Shown here: positions 7,740 through 15,424 of the stretch, one piece after another
How the letters are laid out: every line of letters starts with the position of its first letter
Numbering within the stretch: position 1 is the stretch's first letter
From: Lacticaseibacillus songhuajiangensis
GTDB lineage: Bacteria > Bacillota > Bacilli > Lactobacillales > Lactobacillaceae
Direction of reading: 5' to 3'
Assembly: GCF_003946025.1 (NCBI RefSeq)
Contig: NZ_RHNR01000028.1
Span: forward strand, 1 to 35,609
Length of the DNA stretch: 35,609 nucleotides
Program-made: the position numbers and the translations under genes
The notes under the pieces: model-generated
The model's database searches: none
What the model saw: the letters and a program-made list of their open reading frames with translations, nothing else
Told to the model about the DNA's origin: nothing

Positions 7740-8617
7740 GACGCATCACCTCCACGTTCAAGGTAAGTCTTTCCCAGAATATCCGCTGCCTGCATCCGGT
7801 AATGCTCATAAAGCATCTGGTCGTTCACAAACTGCAAAAAGGCCAATTGCTGATCAACCGCAGCATAATGCGCCTCATCAGGCGTCACGGCTGCCCGCCG
7901 GCAATCCCGTAAGAACAGAAAGCGCCACTTAATCAGCATGATGTTTTCCGGAATATCCTTTTGCGCCAGGTACTCAATGAATTCGTCCGCGTGAATACTA
8001 CCCCGCTTAGTGAATTCATCCAGGGTGTTGAGGAGTGCCGTCCATGCGTCCTGATAGCGCGCGTGGTTGTGCACGTTAATGTCATTGAGGTGGAGCAGCA
8101 GACTTTTGGCGACAGCAAGCAGACAGTCGTCCCCAAGCAAGCCAACGGCATTCCCAAACACCGTAATTTCGGCCTCACCCCAACTGTTAGTTGCAGTTAA
8201 CTCATCAACGAGTTGCTTCAGGTCAGCATCCGGCAACAATTTTTCGCCCGTAATATCACAGTACAAACCCGCAGCCGACACCAGGTCGTGAAAGGCCACT
8301 AAAGTGTGCTGCTGCTGATAACGGTCAGACTGTTCCTCGATTAGGTAACGCAGTTCTTGCAAGTTGCGCACGTTGTATGCATCAACGGCTTGGTGCAAAA
8401 AACTGTGCAAATTGCCGGTGCTCGGGTCGCTCATACTGGCAAACTCAACAAGGCTACTATCCATGTTGTCCAGGCACTGCACCAGGTGACTAATACCTAA
8501 GTCGCCAACCCCATTTTCAAACTTCGACAAGGTCGCTGGTGACGTCACTGCCCCCGCAGCAACTCGCAGCGAAATTGCGCGCCGTTCGCGTAATTCGTGA
8601 AAATCTTCTCCAAGCAT
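7736..8617 (-). CDS. Rgg-like HTH transcriptional regulator (first of pair)
   Basis: Protein of 293 aa with an N-terminal XRE helix-turn-helix (FHELRERRAISLRVAAGAV, then PATLSKFENGVGDLGISHL) and a helical C-terminal domain, like Rgg/MutR-family regulators. I start at the ATG at 8615-8617, which has AAGGGGG eight bases upstream. The in-frame ATG seven codons earlier would place that ribosome binding site inside the coding region. It is coupled to the second Rgg-like gene by a 4-base overlap, so the two are made together and may form a heterodimer or antagonistic pair (inference). A TAAAAT -10-like sequence lies about 35 bases upstream. Confidence 0.82.
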   Translation of the reverse strand: MLGEDFHELRERRAISLRVAAGAVTSPATLSKFENGVGDLGISHLVQCLDNMDSSLVEFASMSDPSTGNLHSFLHQAVDAYNVRNLQELRYLIEEQSDRYQQQHTLVAFHDLVSAAGLYCDITGEKLLPDADLKQLVDELTATNSWGEAEITVFGNAVGLLGDDCLLAVAKSLLLHLNDINVHNHARYQDAWTALLNTLDEFTKRGSIHADEFIEYLAQKDIPENIMLIKWRFLFLRDCRRAAVTPDEAHYAAVDQQLAFLQFVNDQMLYEHYRMQAADILGKTYLERGGDAS

Positions 8618-8718
8618 TAGGTATTCCCCCTTGCTCATCCGCTATGAAATACACGCCTATTTTAGCAGAAAAACGTTCCCAATGCGTATTTACTGCGCGA
8701 ATGCCAACAGCGAACGCC

Positions 8719-8762
8719 AAAAAGTCCGTTTGTCAACGCGCGGGCGTGGTAAACGGACTTTT
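8719..8762 (-). terminator. Terminator after the ABC-F gene
   Basis: AAAAGTCCGTTT and AAACGGACTTTT form a 12-bp stem with A/T tracts on both sides, 40 bases past the stop of the ABC-F gene. Confidence 0.82.
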
Positions 8763-8801
8763 GGCTCCAACTCGTGGCGTGTTTAAGCTTGATTGTGGTG
8801 C

Positions 8802-10430
8802 TTAGTCACCGTAAATGGTCTTCACTTGTTCCTGCGCAACTGGGTGTTCAAGGAATTCGTCGTAAGTGGTTTCGCCACGGTCGACAACCCCCTTAGGCCC
8901 GACCTCGATGATGTGGTCGGCGATGGTCTGAATGAACTCGTGGTCATGACTCGTGAAGATGACGGAACCTGGGAAGTCCACCAGCGCATCGTTGAGTGCG
9001 GTAATGGATTCAAGATCCAAGTGGTTCGTTGGGTCATCCAGAATCAGAACGTTGGGTTCTTCCAACATCAACTTGGAGAGAATGCTCCGCACCTTTTCGC
9101 CCCCAGACAGGACGTTCAGTTCCTTGAGCACGTCGTCACCGGAGAACAACATGCGGCCGAGGAACCCACGCAAGAAGGTGTTATCCTGCTGATCCTTAGG
9201 CGCAAACTGGCGCAACCAGTCAACAATGGTCATGTTATTGTCGCCGAAGATGGCGTTGAGATCCTTAGGCATGTAACCACGCCGGGTGGTCACACCCCAG
9301 GTCACAGATCCGGAATCAGGCTTAACTTCTTCAGCCAGCAGCTGCAAGAGCTGCGTTGCGGTCACATCCGAGCGACTCACAATCGCCGTCTTTTCGCCGG
9401 GCTTAAGCACGAAGCTGGCGTTACTAATTGCAGTTTCGCCATCGACGGTCAGAGCCAAGTTCTCAGCGCGCACCAAGTCGTTACCGACTTCACGTTGCTG
9501 CGTGAACTTGATGTAAGGGTACTTACGGGTACTTGGCTTGATATCGTCAAGCGTAATCTTCTCCAGCTGCTTCTTACGGGAAGTCGCCTGCTTCGACTTA
9601 CTTGCGTTAGCCGAGAAGCGTGCCACGAATTCCTGGAGCTGCTTAATCTGCTCTTCCTTCTTGGCGTTAGCGTTGGAACGTAGCTGCTGGGCCAGTTCGG
9701 AACTCTTGCGCCAGAAGTCATAGTTCCCAACGTAAAGTTCAATCTTCCCAAAGTCCACGTCACACATCTGCGTGCAGACTGCGTTCAAGAAGTGGCGGTC
9801 ATGGGAGACAACCAGAACGGTTTTCTGGTAATCAGCCAGGAAATTTTCCAACCAGGAGATGGTGGTGGTGTCGAGCCCGTTAGTCGGTTCGTCCAGCAGC
9901 AAGACGTCTGGCTGGCCGAACAGTGCCTGCGCGAGCAACACCTTCACCTTATCGCCTTCAGTTAACTCGGCCATCAGCTGGGAATGCATGGCGTCCGGAA
10001 TCCCGAGCTGCTGCAAAAGTTGTGCGGCATCACTTTCGGCGTTCCAGCCGTCCATTTCGGCAAACTCACCTTCGAGTTCGGCGGCCTTCATCCCGTCTTC
10101 TTCAGTGAAGTCAGCCTTTGCGTAGATGGCGTCCTTCTCCTGCATGACGGCATAGAGGCGGGCGTATCCCTGGATGACAGTGTTCAGTACGGTCTGGTCA
10201 TCGAATGCAAAGTGATCTTGCTTGAGGCTGCTCATGCGTTCGTTCGGGCCAAGTGTCACCGTCCCGGAAGTCGGGGTCAGTTTGCCTTCCAAGATGCGCA
10301 GGAAGGTGGACTTACCAGCCCCGTTTGCACCGATAATCCCGTAACAGTTACCCTCTGTAAACTTGAGGTTAACGTCACTGTACAGTGTCCGGTCGGTGAA
10401 GGTCATACTGATGTTGTTAACTGTAAGCAA
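8802..10430 (-). CDS. ABC-F family ATPase (YkpA/YbiT-like)
   Basis: Soluble tandem ATPase of 542 aa without membrane segments, belonging to the ABC-F proteins that bind the ribosomal E site. Domain 1: Walker A GANGAGKST (about residues 35-43), signature-like LTEGDKVK and Walker B LLLDEPTNGLD. A charged linker of about 80 residues follows (QLRSNANAKKEEQIKQLQEF). Domain 2: LSGGEKVR and LILDDPTNHLD, but its Walker A position reads VSRSDVTATQ and lacks the Gly-Lys core. Degeneration there is, as far as I recall, seen in YkpA-type members. Start is TTG, with AAGGAG at good spacing. Likely a translation factor rather than a transporter or drug-resistance protein; the precise role is unproven. Confidence 0.9.
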   Translation of the reverse strand: MLTVNNISMTFTDRTLYSDVNLKFTEGNCYGIIGANGAGKSTFLRILEGKLTPTSGTVTLGPNERMSSLKQDHFAFDDQTVLNTVIQGYARLYAVMQEKDAIYAKADFTEEDGMKAAELEGEFAEMDGWNAESDAAQLLQQLGIPDAMHSQLMAELTEGDKVKVLLAQALFGQPDVLLLDEPTNGLDTTTISWLENFLADYQKTVLVVSHDRHFLNAVCTQMCDVDFGKIELYVGNYDFWRKSSELAQQLRSNANAKKEEQIKQLQEFVARFSANASKSKQATSRKKQLEKITLDDIKPSTRKYPYIKFTQQREVGNDLVRAENLALTVDGETAISNASFVLKPGEKTAIVSRSDVTATQLLQLLAEEVKPDSGSVTWGVTTRRGYMPKDLNAIFGDNNMTIVDWLRQFAPKDQQDNTFLRGFLGRMLFSGDDVLKELNVLSGGEKVRSILSKLMLEEPNVLILDDPTNHLDLESITALNDALVDFPGSVIFTSHDHEFIQTIADHIIEVGPKGVVDRGETTYDEFLEHPVAQEQVKTIYGD

Positions 10431-10513
10431 TTATTACTCTCCTTAGTTGAATTCGTAGATTTGTTCCTATAAGTCTATCAGAGATTTGCACTTTTGCATA
10501 CAGCTGTTGCGGT

Positions 10514-10927
10514 TGGTCAGCGTAAGTCGTGAAACTTTCATCCGCAAGGATGCTGGAATTGAAAATAGTGGGGTAGACCAAAGGTCGGGTCTGGTGCGGA
10601 TTGGCTTCGCGGGCAGGAACTCGGTTAGCGGGGACCGTCCTTCGGTGTCCACGGGACTAAACGCGCTAAAGCGCGAAGTCCCATTGGCTCCAGCCAGCCG
10701 TGCTGTCTTCCACTGGGAAGTTTGCCGCAAAAACCGCGTCAAACTCCCGCTCCTAGCAAAAATAGCTGCGTAGATTTCGCACAAAGTACATGTGCAAAAC
10801 ATACACAGCTATTTTTGCGGTCGCGCACACCCTCCTCGGAGTTGCCGACCCCGCCAACTAACGGTGGTCGTGAAAACACCACGCGGCCCAGTGTGACTTT
10901 GTCACTAAAATGCTATCGCTGACGGAC
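10514..10927. repeat. Composite structured repeat, copy B (heads type 2 and type 3, fused)
   Basis: Non-coding element with a head at each end. Reading minus from 10927: GTCCGTCAGCGATAGC, an AGTGAC/GTCAC hairpin, then GTCGGCAACTCC as in copies C and E. Reading plus from 10515: GGTCAGCGTAAGTC, GAAACTTTC and the CATCC/GGATG hairpin as in D and F. Both halves meet at one apical hairpin at 10756-10818 with perfect 13-bp arms (GCAAAAATAGCTG). The plus half lacks the complement of GAGGAGGGTGTGCGC, so the outer arms no longer match. It looks like a tail-to-tail pair collapsed into one. The minus head begins two bases after the stop codon of the metal-binding lipoprotein. I see no genes in 10431-10929. 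Confidence 0.8.
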
Positions 10928-10929
10928 AA

Positions 10930-11802
10930 TTATCGCATCTGCCGGTAATTGCTCAGCATCCATTCCAGATAGTTCTGCCCCTTTGGTTGAGTTTCGCGCA
11001 CCGAAATCACCTTGACACCGTTCTTACGCGATAACTTGGCAACCTGGTTGACCAGCGCGCTTTCTTCCTGCACGTTGACGACAAAAACCGCAATTTTGTG
11101 GTCGCGAATCAGACCTTGCAGTTCTTCCAGATCCTTGGGCGATGGATCTGTGCCGTCCTCGATAGCCTTGGCAAAATGCGTCGCACGCAACTTGTAGCCG
11201 CTCGCCTGCAGCGCGTAATTAAAGACCGGTTCCGCGGCAGCGGCATACTTACCCTGCCCGGCGGTTTGCACCTTCTTGATTTCACTACGGAGCGGTGCGA
11301 GACTCGCGACGTACTGCGCCGCCCGCTTCTTGAAGTAGGCCGCATGCTGCGGTTGCAACTTGGCGTAGCGCTTTGCCAGGTAGGCGGTCAGCTTAGGCAT
11401 CAGCTGCGCGTCGTAAAAGACGTGCTCATTGGCGCCATCCTGCTTGTGCAGAACGGTTGTTGCCACGGTGATTAGCTTACTTTGGCTATTCGCCGCCGTT
11501 GTCAACTTACTCAGCCAATCATCATAGCCCAGGCCATTGCTGATGACTAGGTCGGCATCCGCGACCTGCTTGGCCGTCCCAGTGCTGGCTTCAAAATCAT
11601 GCGGGTCAACATCTGGACTGCTGATGATGGCAGTCGCACTGCCATACTTGCCGAGCACGGCTCGTGCCGCTTCTTGATAGACTTTGAGGCTGGTCACAAC
11701 CCGAATTTTAGCTGTCGCGGTTTTCCGCTGTTTCTGTCCGCACGCCGCTAGGGTCAATAGCAAAGCAAATGCTAGGACCAAACGCCACCACTTTTTGCGC
11801 AT
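10930..11802 (-). CDS. Metal (zinc-type) ABC transporter substrate-binding lipoprotein
   Basis: Secreted lipoprotein of 290 aa in the ZnuA/TroA family that captures Zn2+ or Mn2+ for an ABC importer. The signal peptide (KKWWRLVLAFALLLTLAAC) has lipobox LAAC with Cys21 as the lipidation site. Then come VVTSLKVYQE, DVDPHDFEAS with the family's metal-ligand histidine, and ADLVISNGLGYDDW. Ligands two to four are less clear, and the histidine-rich loop of true ZnuA is absent. No ATPase or permease gene adjoins it, so it must serve a transporter encoded elsewhere. TTGTTG-17-TATAAT lies upstream. Repeat B begins two bases past the stop, and no separate terminator lies between. Confidence 0.88.
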   Translation of the reverse strand: MRKKWWRLVLAFALLLTLAACGQKQRKTATAKIRVVTSLKVYQEAARAVLGKYGSATAIISSPDVDPHDFEASTGTAKQVADADLVISNGLGYDDWLSKLTTAANSQSKLITVATTVLHKQDGANEHVFYDAQLMPKLTAYLAKRYAKLQPQHAAYFKKRAAQYVASLAPLRSEIKKVQTAGQGKYAAAAEPVFNYALQASGYKLRATHFAKAIEDGTDPSPKDLEELQGLIRDHKIAVFVVNVQEESALVNQVAKLSRKNGVKVISVRETQPKGQNYLEWMLSNYRQMR

Positions 11803-11833
11803 ACCTACCTCCTACTTACGATTAGTCAGCCAA

Positions 11834-11862
11834 ATTATACAGAAAGTTTGCATTAACAACAA
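11834..11862 (-). promoter_or_regulatory. Promoter of the metal-binding lipoprotein gene
   Basis: Minus-strand TTGTTG, 17-base spacer, TATAAT, ending 31 bases upstream of the start codon. Confidence 0.65.
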
Positions 11863-11886
11863 GCAAGTCCCCCTTGTGAACGCTAT

Positions 11887-11905
11887 AATTATTGGTAGAA
11901 TAATT
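11887..11905. promoter_or_regulatory. Inverted repeat in divergent promoter region (candidate operator)
   Basis: AATTATT-GGTAG-AATAATT, a perfect 7-bp inverted repeat with a 5-base spacer, lies between the divergent lipoprotein and dehydrogenase-like genes. It overlaps a TATAAT on the plus strand (11884-11889). It does not match the AdcR/ZitR zinc operator pattern that I know. Confidence 0.4.
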
Positions 11906-11940
11906 GACTTAATATTAAGTTTGCAGATTGGAGGTGCGAC

Positions 11941-12831
11941 ATGCAAGCTTTCGGCCTGTTTCCTGGAGAAGCGGTTTCGCAATTAACGCGCTATACTGCA
12001 CCAAATCCGGCCGCAGCAGCCGGTGATGTGGTCGCCAAAACGGTGGCGGTTGCTGCCAGTAGCGTCCAACTGCCAGATGCTCACGCCGGTCTGCGCACCC
12101 ATCGCAGCATTCCTGGTGGCTTAGTTTGCGCAGCACTCACAACTAGCGTCGGCGAACTGCAAGCTGGGCAACTGGTGTTGGGCTGGACGCAGCACGCACT
12201 GTGCGAACAAGTGCTGCTGCCGCAAAGCGACCTGTGTCCACTGCCGGCCGGAATTGTTCCCGAAATGGCATTGAGCATCATGGCACCAGGCGTGGCCGCC
12301 GTGCGCGCGCTTCTCGACTTTGCCCAGGTACACCCCGGCCAGCGTCTCGCCATCATTGACGATTGGCCGCTCCGCGTTCAACTGTGCGTGCAGCTCGCGC
12401 ATTATTTTGGAATCGAAGATATTCAACAATACACCACGCTAACGGCACGTGCCCAGTTGCCTACGCACCCCGACGCCTACCACGCCATCATCAACTTCAC
12501 TACCGAGGTGCAAGTCGACCAGCTCGCACTAATTGGCCTGCACCCGGCCGGTATCCTCGCCAGTCAGAACGCTTTTGCCCCTGACTTCAAGCATAAACTC
12601 GCCCTCTTTGTACACATGGGGGCGAGTTCCAAGCTCAACTTGAACGCCGCGGCCATGCCGCTGTGGACGATGATTGAAGATGGCCAGCTCACGCGGCCGC
12701 AGACGCAACTTTATGCATTCACCACACCGGACGTACAAGCCGCCTGCGTCCGCTCACGGTCAGCAGTTCCAGTTCCCATTCTGAGCATCAAGGCCCCAGC
12801 TGTTCATTCAGCTGTTACTCTCCAAAATTAA
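11941..12831 (+). CDS. Medium-chain dehydrogenase/reductase-like protein, degenerate
   Basis: Protein of 296 aa whose order of elements follows the MDR (zinc-type alcohol dehydrogenase/quinone reductase) superfamily. It has an N-terminal GroES-like half (HRSIPGGLVCAAL, QLVLGWTQHALCEQVLLP, LPAGI), a linker helix (MALSIMAPGVAAVRALLDFAQVHPGQ), and a Rossmann-like half with a conserved-looking C-terminus. It is about 40 residues short, and the dinucleotide-binding GxGxxG loop after GQRLAIID is replaced by DWPLRVQ. Catalytic zinc ligands are not evident. It may be a non-catalytic or altered-cofactor relative. The ATG follows GGAGG at good spacing. It is transcribed away from the lipoprotein gene and ends before a hairpin at 12875-12908. 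Confidence 0.65.
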   Translation: MQAFGLFPGEAVSQLTRYTAPNPAAAAGDVVAKTVAVAASSVQLPDAHAGLRTHRSIPGGLVCAALTTSVGELQAGQLVLGWTQHALCEQVLLPQSDLCPLPAGIVPEMALSIMAPGVAAVRALLDFAQVHPGQRLAIIDDWPLRVQLCVQLAHYFGIEDIQQYTTLTARAQLPTHPDAYHAIINFTTEVQVDQLALIGLHPAGILASQNAFAPDFKHKLALFVHMGASSKLNLNAAAMPLWTMIEDGQLTRPQTQLYAFTTPDVQAACVRSRSAVPVPILSIKAPAVHSAVTLQN

Positions 12832-12874
12832 TTCTGTACCATTACTTACTGATACAACCGCTGTGTATCATTTT

Positions 12875-12908
12875 AAGGCCGCCCTTACTTTCAAGTGAGG
12901 GCGGCCTT
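12875..12908 (+). terminator. Hairpin terminator after the MDR-like gene
   Basis: AAGGCCGCCCTTACTT and its near-complement ending GGGCGGCCTT form a strong GC-rich stem 43 bases past the stop. The following T tract is weak on the plus strand and moderate on the minus strand. Confidence 0.6.
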
Positions 12909-12983
12909 CGTAATCGCTAACAATCATTTCGGCCTAGACAGCGATACACCCGTTAAACGTTGTTATAGCGGGATTTTCACGTG

Positions 12984-13012
12984 TTTACATCCAATACTAA
13001 TGGACTTATTAT
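12984..13012 (+). promoter_or_regulatory. Promoter of the aldehyde dehydrogenase gene
   Basis: TTTACA, 17-base spacer, TATTAT, about 43 bases before the start codon. Near-consensus, fitting the highly biased codon use of the gene it drives. Confidence 0.7.
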
Positions 13013-13055
13013 TAAACATGTAGATGAATGCTAAACGCGTAAAGAGGAGATAAAC

Positions 13056-14471
13056 ATGCCAGATACAGCAACAAATGATAAGGCTCAAGCAGCTGAAGCG
13101 CAGATTTCTGAACTGGTTGCTAATGCCCAACTCGCTTTTGATCAGTATCAGAACTTCACGCAGGAACAGGTTGACGCAATCTGTGACGCCATGGTGAAGG
13201 CTGCAACGGCCCACGCCAAGGACCTTGCGGAGCTCGCATATGAGGAAACCGGTCGCGGCAATTCCGAAGACAAGGCCATCAAGAACATCTTTGCTTCCCA
13301 GTACATCTGGAAGCAGGTTAAGGATGATAAGACGGTTGGTGTCATCGAAGTCGACGAAGCCAAGAAGGTGGAGAAGGTTGCAGAACCACTCGGTATTATT
13401 GCCGGTGTGACCCCTGTTACCAACCCAACTTCAACGGTTATCTTCAAAATTCTGCTCGCCCTCAAGACACGCAATGCCATTATCTTCAGTCTGCACCCAC
13501 AGGCTCTCCAGTGTGGTGTTGCCACTTGCCGCCTGATGGCTGAAGCAGCGGTTGCTGCTGGTGCTCCTGAAAACTTGGTCCAGTGGATTTCCCAGCCAAG
13601 CATCGAAGCTTCCAACGCCCTGCTCAACAACCCTGGTGTTGCCATCGTGCTTGCAACCGGTGGTCCTGGCCTCGTTAAGGCTGCTTACTCAACCGGTAAG
13701 CCCGCCTTGGGTGTTGGCCCTGGTAACGCCCCAGCCTACATCGAAAAGACTGCCGACGTGAAGAGCGCTGTTACCGACATCATGTTGTCCAAGACCTTCG
13801 ACAACGGGATGATTTGTGCTAGTGAAAACAGCATCGTCGTTGACCGCGAAATCCTCAGCGAAGTGAAGGCTGAATTCACGAAGCAGGGTGCCTACTTTGT
13901 TCCTGATAACGAAGTCGACAAGCTCTCAGACGCCGTCATTGACCCAGCCCGCCACACCGTGCGGGGTCCTGTTGCTGGTCAGTCCGCCGAGAAGATTGCT
14001 GAACTTGCCGGCATCAAGGTGCCAGCTGGCACCAAGTTGCTCATCGGCAAGCTCGACGGTATCGGCACTAACTTCCCACTGTCTGGTGAAAAGTTGTCTC
14101 CAGTATTGTCCATGTACATTGCCAACACGACCGAAACGGCCTTTGCAATGTGCCTCGGCCTGCTCAACTACGGTGGCCTTGGCCACACGGCAGTTCTGCA
14201 CACCCAGGACAACAACATTGTCGACAAGTTCGGTGAGCAGATGCCTGCTTGCCGGATCCTGATCAACACCCCAGGTTCTCTCGGTGGTATCGGTGGCCTC
14301 TTCAACGGCCTCACACCTTCCCTGACACTGGGTACTGGGACTTACGGTAAGAACTCCATCTCCCACAACCTGTCCACGTACGACCTGCTCAACATCAAGT
14401 ACGTTTCCCGTCCAACACGCAAGCCTATCGAATTCATCAACGAACTCCGGGCCGTTATCCGCGCAAAGTAA
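13056..14471 (+). CDS. Acetaldehyde dehydrogenase (acetylating), stand-alone
   Basis: CoA-acylating aldehyde dehydrogenase of 471 aa, resembling the N-terminal half of AdhE and related to EutE/PduP. It interconverts acetyl-CoA and acetaldehyde with NAD(H). The catalytic cysteine is Cys254 in NGMICASENS. Other family marks are GVTPVTNPTSTVIFK, the GGPGLVKAAYSTGKPALGVG cofactor segment, and the C-terminal GTGTYGKNSISHNL. The iron alcohol dehydrogenase half of AdhE is absent and no alcohol dehydrogenase partner is convincing nearby. There are no microcompartment genes or targeting extension. Codon use is strongly biased, as in highly expressed genes. Promoter TTTACA-17-TATTAT, ribosome binding site AGAGGAG, terminator at 14488-14519: a monocistronic unit. 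Confidence 0.9.
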   Translation: MPDTATNDKAQAAEAQISELVANAQLAFDQYQNFTQEQVDAICDAMVKAATAHAKDLAELAYEETGRGNSEDKAIKNIFASQYIWKQVKDDKTVGVIEVDEAKKVEKVAEPLGIIAGVTPVTNPTSTVIFKILLALKTRNAIIFSLHPQALQCGVATCRLMAEAAVAAGAPENLVQWISQPSIEASNALLNNPGVAIVLATGGPGLVKAAYSTGKPALGVGPGNAPAYIEKTADVKSAVTDIMLSKTFDNGMICASENSIVVDREILSEVKAEFTKQGAYFVPDNEVDKLSDAVIDPARHTVRGPVAGQSAEKIAELAGIKVPAGTKLLIGKLDGIGTNFPLSGEKLSPVLSMYIANTTETAFAMCLGLLNYGGLGHTAVLHTQDNNIVDKFGEQMPACRILINTPGSLGGIGGLFNGLTPSLTLGTGTYGKNSISHNLSTYDLLNIKYVSRPTRKPIEFINELRAVIRAK

Positions 14472-14487
14472 AAACAATTGTAATGCA

Positions 14488-14519
14488 GCCACTCAGCTTT
14501 TATGCTGGGTGGCTTTTTT
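14488..14519 (+). terminator. Terminator of the aldehyde dehydrogenase gene
   Basis: GCCACTCAGC / GCTGGGTGGC stem followed by TTTTTT, 16 bases past the stop. Repeat C starts directly after it. Confidence 0.92.
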
Positions 14520-14522
14520 GTT

Positions 14523-14866
14523 GTTCGTCAGCGACAGCGTTTCAGTGACGAAGTCACGCTGGGCCTCTTTGGTGTTTTCATGACGCCGTTAGGCGGTGAA
14601 GTCGGCAACTCCGGTGGTGGTGCGCTTGGGCTACGCTCCGGGAACTACGTCGGGCGGGGACCGCTTCAGCCCGCTATCGCGGTCTTCCGCTGGCGGAGTT
14701 GCCGCAAGAACGACGTCAACTCCGCGCTCCCGAGATGATTGTGTGAAGCCACGACGGCAAATACGGCCGTCCTGTCTCCAAACAATCATCTTTTCGCCCG
14801 ACTCCGTTCCCTGCACTTCGCCCAAGCACACTACCACCTCCGTGGCCGACACGTTACTGAGCAGAA
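14523..14866 (+). repeat. Large structured intergenic repeat, copy C (head type 2)
   Basis: Plus-oriented copy. The head is GTTCGTCAGCGACAGCG with an AGTGAC/GTCAC hairpin and the tail is GGCCGACACGTTACTGAG. The outer arms (GGTGGTGCGCTTGGGC with GCCCAAGCACAC) and shoulder stem GCGGAGTTG/CAACTCCGC nearly match copy G. The apical hairpin at 14735-14791 keeps the GATGATTGT/ACAATCATC base. Its upper left arm follows the type of copy A (GTGTGAAGCC) and its right arm that of copy G (CCTGTCTCC), so it pairs imperfectly there: a mosaic. It lies tail to tail with copy D. I see nothing definite in 14867-15104. Confidence 0.83.
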
Positions 14867-15104
14867 TACTACAGTGAGAGGCCCATGCTGTGACACTGAA
14901 ATGCTGAGACCGACGTTCGACTGTACATGGGCCGTGCAATTGGACGATTATGAAATTCCTGTATGCCGCATGGTAAAAGTATTCAAGGTGTTTGATCAGC
15001 TAGCTGAACCGCTCACGATGCCAAAGTTGCTTAATTTCGTGTTCATCTTTGTCTGCCATTCTCGCCACCGAAGCCCGAAACATTCACCACCACAGTCATG
15101 TGAA

Positions 15105-15417
15105 TGTGCGTCGGAACTGGGCCGGATTCGCGGTAGCGGACGGGAAGGGTGTGCGTGTCCACGAAAATGGCAGTGTATGTTTCGCACATGAACTTCGTGC
15201 GAAATGTACACCGCCATTTTCGTTGGGAGCGCGATTTTGACGCTGGGTTTGCGTCAAAATCGCCAGTGGAAGACAGCGCAGCTGGCTGGAACGGTCCCAC
15301 GCACACCCTTCCCGGGAGCAAAGCTAATCCGGTCCAGTTCCGACCTTCGGTCTAACCACTATTTTCAATTCCACCATCCTTGCGGATGAAAGTTTCATGA
15401 CTTACGCTGACGGACAG
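15105..15417 (-). repeat. Large structured intergenic repeat, copy D (head type 3)
   Basis: Minus-oriented copy whose head CTGTCCGTCAGCGTAAG begins 7 bases after the apbE stop. The head holds ATGAAACTTTCAT and a CATCC/GGATG hairpin. Outer arms pair (GGTCGGAACTGG with CCAGTTCCGAC; GAAGGGTGTGCGTG with CACGCACACCCTTC). The shoulder is a 13-bp stem starting GCGATTTTGACGC. The apical hairpin at 15162-15222 has CGAAAATGGC/GCCATTTTCG at the base and TTTCGCAC/GTGCGAAA near the loop. The distal end is uncertain; a CATTCAC/GTGAATG hairpin at about 15082-15107 may also belong to it. Confidence 0.8.
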
Positions 15418-15424
15418 CGACAAG

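Noticed and set aside
14596..14939. Open frames inside the repeats (also 34-276, 15043-15321, 26410-26661, 35283-35543) encoding similar Arg/Pro-rich peptides
   Set aside because: The similarity comes from the repeat DNA itself. Frames occur on both strands across palindromes, lack ribosome binding sites and are broken between copies.
14867..15104. Possible gene fragment between repeats C and D
   Set aside because: A plus-strand frame is open for about 50 codons, but it has no start with a ribosome binding site, no recognisable family and runs into repeat sequence.
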